DNA of 26,867 bases from the NCBI RefSeq assembly GCF_013179805.1, contig NZ_SRRZ01000106.1:1-26867 (forward strand). Direction: 5' to 3'. Below the pieces are notes generated by a model. That model ran no database searches and had not been told where the DNA came from. It saw only the letters and a list, made by a program, of their open reading frames with translations. Origin of the DNA: Microcoleus asticus IPMA8. GTDB taxonomy: Bacteria; Cyanobacteriota; Cyanobacteriia; Cyanobacteriales; Microcoleaceae. Position numbers and translations under genes: made by a program. Of the stretch, positions 23,601-26,867 are shown in pieces (the stretch's first letter is position 1; every line of letters starts with the position of its first letter).

Positions 23601-24941
23601 AATATCAATCACCAAAATTACGTCGTTCATGGCAGCGAACAAAGCTCTAAGTTCCGCTTCAGAAGCTTGCAGGGCAATTTCAGCTTGTTTGCGATCGCTA
23701 ATATCCGTCCCGATACAAAGCAGTCCTGCCAAATTTCCATTCGCATTTAGTAAAGGTTTATTTGTCCACGCTATCCACACCCTTTCTCCATTGCTGCGGA
23801 TGTTTTCCTTTTCGTGTTGGAAGTATTTTTCAAGCTGTCCCAAACAGTCTCGAATCATTGCCGCGAGGTCACTTTCGGAGAAATCTGTTTTCGGTATAAT
23901 TGTGCCGATCGCATTTTTGCCGATGATTTCTGCTTCTGAATACCCGAAAAAAGCTTCACCAAACTCGTTAAAAAAAGTAATCTTGCCTTTACTGTCTAAT
24001 TGCACAATAATGCTGTTAGCATTCTCAACGAGTTGCCGGTACTTAGCTTCGCTTGAACGCAGTTTCGCACGGCCGTACACCCAGCTAAAAACCCCCACCC
24101 CGCTCAAAAGTGCCAGCAAGTCGCCTCCAAAGAGCAGCCACCTGCGATGCGGATAATTCGCAGGCCATCCCCCTGCCGGAATTGCTGCCAACTGCCAGGA
24201 ACCGTTGGGCAAAGTCACTTCCAGCACCACGGGATTGTCCTGAAAAATTGACCCGTCACCGAAAAACACTGCGCCGGATGCTCCCCTCCCGTCTTTGCCC
24301 CGCAAAGCGTATTGCAGCTTCGCTGAGGAGTCGTTGAGTCCTGCTTCCTCAATCAGGGAATTTTTGTCCACGAACAGGCCTGTCAAGCCCCAGTAAACTC
24401 CTGTTTCGGGCTCGGCGCCGGAGGGTGTGAGAAAAATCGGCGATCTGCCGATCAACGTCTCGTCCCCCTCCAATAATTTCACGGGCCCGGCAAGCAAAGT
24501 TTTTCTGCTGTTGATGACCTCTTCGACCATTTCCCGCTGTTCGGGTAGCGCCGTCAAGTCAACCCCGATCACCGCTTCATTTCCGTCCCGCGGATAAATG
24601 TAAGCGACCGTGGTGCCTTTAACTAAAGTTATGGCGCGAATGCCCGGTTGCTGTGCCATCAGAATTCTCGCCGTCGCTGTAAACTCGGCTTCGGTGATAT
24701 TTGGGTTATTGGAAAGATAAGCCCCCAAACCCCGCATCAAAAACAGCCGGGAATTCAAAGAGCTTTCGAGCTTAGAGCGGACTGTGCTGATCCGATCGAG
24801 GGTGCTAGCGCGGTTGTACTGACAAAACCGCTGTTGTTCCGATCGGTCTAAAATGCCAACTCCGATCAAAATGGCTACTGATGCCGAAATTGCTGCTAAA
24901 TAGGGTGAAATTTGAAATTTTTTAATCTTAAAGTATTCCAT
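20664..24941 (-). CDS. CHASE-PAS-PAS-GAF-PAS-PAS-PAS sensor histidine kinase
   Basis: A 1425-residue membrane-bound sensor kinase. A first helix (about 11-31) and a second (about 267-290) enclose an extracytoplasmic CHASE-type ligand domain (about 55-200; YIYPRDGNEAVIGVDL at 114-129 is typical). Inside the cell follow two PAS/PAC modules (about 300-415, 425-538), a GAF domain (550-703), a coiled coil, three PAS/PAC modules (about 730-850, 860-983, 990-1117), each with a DIT(E/D/T)RKQAE-like joint, and the transmitter. Phospho-acceptor His1167 lies in VAGIAHEVNNP, the N box is NQVFMNIIANGIDA (1305-1318), the G1 box is DNGTGI (1356-1361) and the G2 box GTGLGM (1382-1387). All catalytic motifs are present. 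There is no receiver domain, and no response-regulator gene is near. ATG start at 24941. CHASE domains often sense small extracellular compounds; the signal here is unknown. Confidence 0.93.
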   Translation of the reverse strand: MEYFKIKKFQISPYLAAISASVAILIGVGILDRSEQQRFCQYNRASTLDRISTVRSKLESSLNSRLFLMRGLGAYLSNNPNITEAEFTATARILMAQQPGIRAITLVKGTTVAYIYPRDGNEAVIGVDLTALPEQREMVEEVINSRKTLLAGPVKLLEGDETLIGRSPIFLTPSGAEPETGVYWGLTGLFVDKNSLIEEAGLNDSSAKLQYALRGKDGRGASGAVFFGDGSIFQDNPVVLEVTLPNGSWQLAAIPAGGWPANYPHRRWLLFGGDLLALLSGVGVFSWVYGRAKLRSSEAKYRQLVENANSIIVQLDSKGKITFFNEFGEAFFGYSEAEIIGKNAIGTIIPKTDFSESDLAAMIRDCLGQLEKYFQHEKENIRSNGERVWIAWTNKPLLNANGNLAGLLCIGTDISDRKQAEIALQASEAELRALFAAMNDVILVIDIEGRYLKIAPTNPGLLYKPSAELVGKKISEIFEPEIADIFQDKICTALGTNQTCTFEYNLEIASVQTWFATTISPMKENTVLVVARDITERKQAENWLIGQKQILEMIAKGAPLGDTLNTLVEIIEQQSREVIGSILLLAPDGEHLLHGAAPSLPDSYNAAIHGTAIGPDVGSCGTAAFSRQQVIVTDIATDPLWENYRDLALSFGLKACFSTPIFSSQGQVLGIFGMYYAQPRSSHFFELQLIEAVINLAGIAIERKQAEESLKQLNQELENRVKQRTAQLMQTEERWLLALKGNNDGIWDWNLQTGEVFLSERFKEITGYENSSILDYLDEWKRGTHPEDVALVMQALQDHLNKKTPHYIIEYRCWCYNSAYKWILSRGQALWDASGTAVRMVGSITDITERKQAEEALRESEARFQKLSANLPGIIYQCLLRADGSVSFPYMSPASLEMFELEPEAVLQNSALLTDLVHPDERQNYYESIAISAQTLQPWHWEGRLVLPSGEVRWFQTNSRPEAKENGDILWDGITIDVTDRKQAELALQESQQFIQKVASATPGILYLYDLEEQRNIYTNNSMLRLLGYTFDDLTGMDSPLVPQLVHPEDLPKILKHHASFVEVEDGEIREIEYRMRAADGHFLWLQSRDTIFSRNAGGQAKVIIGVSQDITTRKQAEEALRQSEGREREKARDLESALLELQSTQTQLIQTEKMSSLGQLVAGIAHEVNNPVNFIHANIDYLKEYTKQLLDLVTLYEHEYPEPNSKIVDRIQEIDLDFMAEDLTKIVGSMQVGTDRIRQIVLSLRNFSRLDESAMKPVDIHAGIESTLLILQHRLKSRDSRPEIEIIKEFGKLPPVECYASQLNQVFMNIIANGIDAIEERYQKLSVPRSPIENGRIVIFTGVTAQKTAIVEISDNGTGIPEAIVDRIFNPFFTTKAVGKGTGLGMSIAHSIVVEKHNGKIECISSIGCGTTFRIQIPIDKVYK

Positions 24942-25211
24942 CTGCCGGCGGTTTAAGGTAGATCTTTACGTCTTTAGATAGATTTAGTTTAGTTCCATTT
25001 CTATAGGTAGATGCAAGATTTCCGGGATACCGGGCTTTTGGCGAGCCGGCGCGAGTTTTTTGTGTTCTAGGACGCCCGCCGAACGCCGGCGATCTGTAAA
25101 CCTCTAATCATCTATTCTGCGGACAAAGTTTTAAATCTCAAATCGACTGACCGAAAGTAATTTTGTCATAAGCCCCCGGATTCATTCCTTCGCAGACTCA
25201 GGACGGGATCG

Positions 25212-25249
25212 ATCTAAAATCTAAAATCTAAAATCTAAAATCGACTGAC
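25212..25249 (+). repeat. heptamer array (ATCTAAA)4 plus ATCGACTGAC, right copy
   Basis: Identical over 38 bp to 20618-20655 and in the same orientation, 270 bp upstream of the big kinase start. A partial relative (AATCTCAAATCGACTGAC) lies 60-80 bp to its left. Confidence 0.92.
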
Positions 25250-25260
25250 TCGCCATTTAT

Positions 25261-25310
25261 CGGGTAGGGTGCGCGCTGCCGTACCACAGCGGTGGGGGAG
25301 CGCGTACCCG
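25261..25310 (+). promoter_or_regulatory. two-part inverted repeat in the tldD leader
   Basis: CGGGTA (25261-25266) pairs with TACCCG (25305-25310) and CGCGCT (25272-25277) with AGCGCG (25299-25304), enclosing a further small hairpin. It ends 80 nt before the preferred tldD start. It is either part of a palindromic repeat family (GTAGGGTGCG is also at 20538-20547) or a leader structure. Confidence 0.4.
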
Positions 25311-25390
25311 AAAGACGGGAATTATTAGCTAAAATAGGGTTAGCAATAATTTTTTTCAGCGCTACGGCGAATCAAAATAGGGGCAATTTG

Positions 25391-26758
25391 ATGCAAGAAC
25401 AGTTGATGGAAGCGATCGCACCTTACCGCGATCGCGTGGATTATCTGGAAGTTCGCCTCGAACAAAGCGAGTCAACTGCGATTAGTTTTCGCGGCCCTCA
25501 GTTAGATGCTGTCAACCGCAGTTTTAGTCTCGCCGGTGGCATCCGCGCCTGTCACAAAGGCGGCTGGAGTTTTGTAACTTTTAACGGTTTAGCTGAGTTA
25601 AAAGATCGCATTGAAGAAGCTGTAGTGCAGTCTCGTTTGGTTGGCAGCGAAAAAACTCTACTAGCAGATGTCACCCCGATTCAAGATTATGTAGCGGTGG
25701 AATTGGGCCGCGATCCGCGCTCTATTACTCTAGCCGAAAAGCGAAAATTGCTCGAATCTTACAACCAGTTGCTGTTAGATTACGACCCGCGAATTCAGAC
25801 GACAATGGCTGGTTACAGCGACAGGTTCGGGATTACTTATTTTGTGAATTCTCAAGGCACTTGCATCGCTCAAGAGCGCTTGGACGTGACGGGGCGTTTC
25901 GGGGCGATCGCCCGCGGCGAGGGCGGTGTCGTCCGCCAAGGGTTTGAGTCGATTCACTCGCGATCGGATTACGATGTCTTGACAAATATTGAAGATCGTG
26001 TTAAGAGTGCTGCGGTTCGAGCAGTGGGCCAACTAGAGGCAAAATCGGTGAAAGGCGGTCAGTATCCGGTGATTTTAGACCCTTATTTGTCGGGGGTTTT
26101 TATTCACGAAGCTTTCGGGCATTTGTCGGAAGCAGACGGCATTTACGAAAACCCGAAAATGCAGGAATTGCTGACTTTGGGCAAGCCTGTGGCGATCGAA
26201 CAATTGAATGTAATTGACGACGCAACTGTGCCGGGATTGCCGGGAACTTTGAAATACGACGACGAAGGCGTGCCGGCTCAGTGCAAGCATTTAATTAAAA
26301 ATGGAGTTTTAACGACTCGAATGCACAATCGCGAGACTGCGGGCAAAATGGGCGAAAGTCCGACAGGAAATGCCCGGGCTCTGAGTGCTACTTTTATGCC
26401 TTTGGTGCGGATGACTAATACTGCGATCGAGTCTGGCGAACATTCTTTTGATGAAATGGTTGCCGACATTGACGAAGGAGTGTATGCAGTGCGGATGTTG
26501 GGAGGACAAACCAACGGCGAAATGTTTACCTTTGCGGCGGCTCAAGGGTTCATGATTCGCGACGGCAAATTGGCTGAACCTGTTAGCGATGTCACTTTAA
26601 GCGGCAATGTATTTCAGACGTTAAAGGATATTGAGTCGATAGGAAACGACTCGGTTTATGCCTACGGCGGCTGCGGTAAAGGCGGCCAGAGCGGTTTACC
26701 CGTAAGCGTCGGCGGCCCCCATTTGCGCATTAAAAATGTGGTCGTCGGAGGAAGATAA
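25391..26758 (+). CDS. tldD: TldD-family metalloprotease
   Basis: A TldD/PmbA peptidase subunit. In E. coli, TldD forms a heterodimer with TldE and degrades or trims unfolded peptides such as microcin B17 precursor and CcdA. The preferred start is ATG at 25391, giving 455 residues, with AGGGG about 7 nt upstream. A longer frame from GTG 25292 adds 33 residues without family similarity. The zinc motif HEAFGH is at 239-244 (numbered from the ATG), followed by LSEADGIYE. MHNRETAGKMG and SPTGNAR are typical, and the conserved Cys in YGGCGKGGQSG is near 428. The HExxxH motif marks it as the catalytic TldD-type chain rather than the TldE/PmbA partner, which is not in the window. Confidence 0.92.
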   Translation: MQEQLMEAIAPYRDRVDYLEVRLEQSESTAISFRGPQLDAVNRSFSLAGGIRACHKGGWSFVTFNGLAELKDRIEEAVVQSRLVGSEKTLLADVTPIQDYVAVELGRDPRSITLAEKRKLLESYNQLLLDYDPRIQTTMAGYSDRFGITYFVNSQGTCIAQERLDVTGRFGAIARGEGGVVRQGFESIHSRSDYDVLTNIEDRVKSAAVRAVGQLEAKSVKGGQYPVILDPYLSGVFIHEAFGHLSEADGIYENPKMQELLTLGKPVAIEQLNVIDDATVPGLPGTLKYDDEGVPAQCKHLIKNGVLTTRMHNRETAGKMGESPTGNARALSATFMPLVRMTNTAIESGEHSFDEMVADIDEGVYAVRMLGGQTNGEMFTFAAAQGFMIRDGKLAEPVSDVTLSGNVFQTLKDIESIGNDSVYAYGGCGKGGQSGLPVSVGGPHLRIKNVVVGGR

Positions 26759-26867
26759 TCATTAGTAATTAGTCATTAATTAGGGCTTGCTGAATAATCG
26801 ATCGCAAATCAATAACAAGAGTGATCGATATATTCAAGCTCGGTTAAAGATAAGTTTTTTTTGTATC
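26759..26867. other. window end, no gene visible
   Basis: AT-rich spacer with TAATTA-type inverted repeats just after the tldD stop; nothing recognisable up to the end of the window. Confidence 0.5.

Larger units (their letters stand above)
24942..25390. other. divergent upstream region of the big kinase and tldD genes
   Basis: It contains a 7-bp inverted repeat GCCGGCG/CGCCGGC (25045-25051, 25084-25090), a heptamer-type fragment AATCTCAAATCGACTGAC at 25134-25151, the right copy of the 38-bp repeat (25212-25249) and a two-part hairpin at 25261-25310. An open frame from GTG 25292 to the tldD ATG is contiguous with tldD but overlaps the hairpin and shows no family similarity. No clear promoter pair was identified. 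Confidence 0.55.

Noticed and set aside
25292..25390. 33-residue N-terminal extension of TldD from GTG 25292
   Set aside because: It overlaps a hairpin in the leader and has no TldD similarity. ATG 25391 has an AGGGG sequence upstream and gives the usual family N-terminus.
26780..26867. Possible end of an insertion sequence (GGGCTTGCTGAATAA near 26783)
   Set aside because: No inverted partner, target duplication or transposase fragment is visible before the window ends.

Overview
The window looks like chromosomal DNA of a filamentous, Oscillatoria/Microcoleus-type cyanobacterium. The evidence is the frequent GCGATCGC (HIP1) octamer, an ndhD gene of the plastid/cyanobacterial NDH-1 type, a cyanobacterial minCDE group, very large PAS/GAF histidine kinases, a HTH-NB-ARC protein, and intergenic spacers packed with heptamer repeats and palindromes typical of such genomes. 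Genus assignment is inference. No phage, complete insertion sequence, CRISPR array or rRNA/tRNA gene is visible.

Layout. 1-2461 (+): a GAF-PAS histidine kinase that looks like the 3' part of a larger multi-kinase; two stop codons lie in its frame just upstream. 2591-7719 (-): a family-2 glycosyltransferase, a CapD-like NAD-dependent epimerase/dehydratase and a PilT-like retraction ATPase, separated by long spacers. This could be a surface polysaccharide and motility neighbourhood (inference). 8001-9170 (+): a DUF58 protein. 9385-11927 (-): minC, minD, minE in that transcriptional order, spaced by repeat-filled gaps. 12309-15218 (+): an ADP-ribosylglycohydrolase and ndhD, the latter ended by a strong HIP1-based terminator. 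15286-20478 (-): a HTH-NB-ARC STAND ATPase without sensor repeats, an SbmA/BacA-like (ABCD-type) transporter and a DUF1361 membrane protein. 20664-24941 (-): a 1425-residue CHASE-PAS-GAF-PAS histidine kinase. 25391-26758 (+): a TldD-family metalloprotease.

The two kinases share a closely similar C-terminal transmitter core and neither has a receiver domain or response regulator nearby. They are probably orphan sensors feeding regulators elsewhere. The Min genes position the division septum; ndhD belongs to respiratory and cyclic electron flow. The other genes appear to be independent units.

I did not find a clear new multi-gene system. The least explained items are: a structured noncoding stretch at 17185-17322; a compact inverted-repeat element with a 34-codon hydrophobic ORF at 19438-19562; an NB-ARC protein that stops where family members begin their repeat domain; and the large kinase gene bracketed by 38-bp direct repeats.
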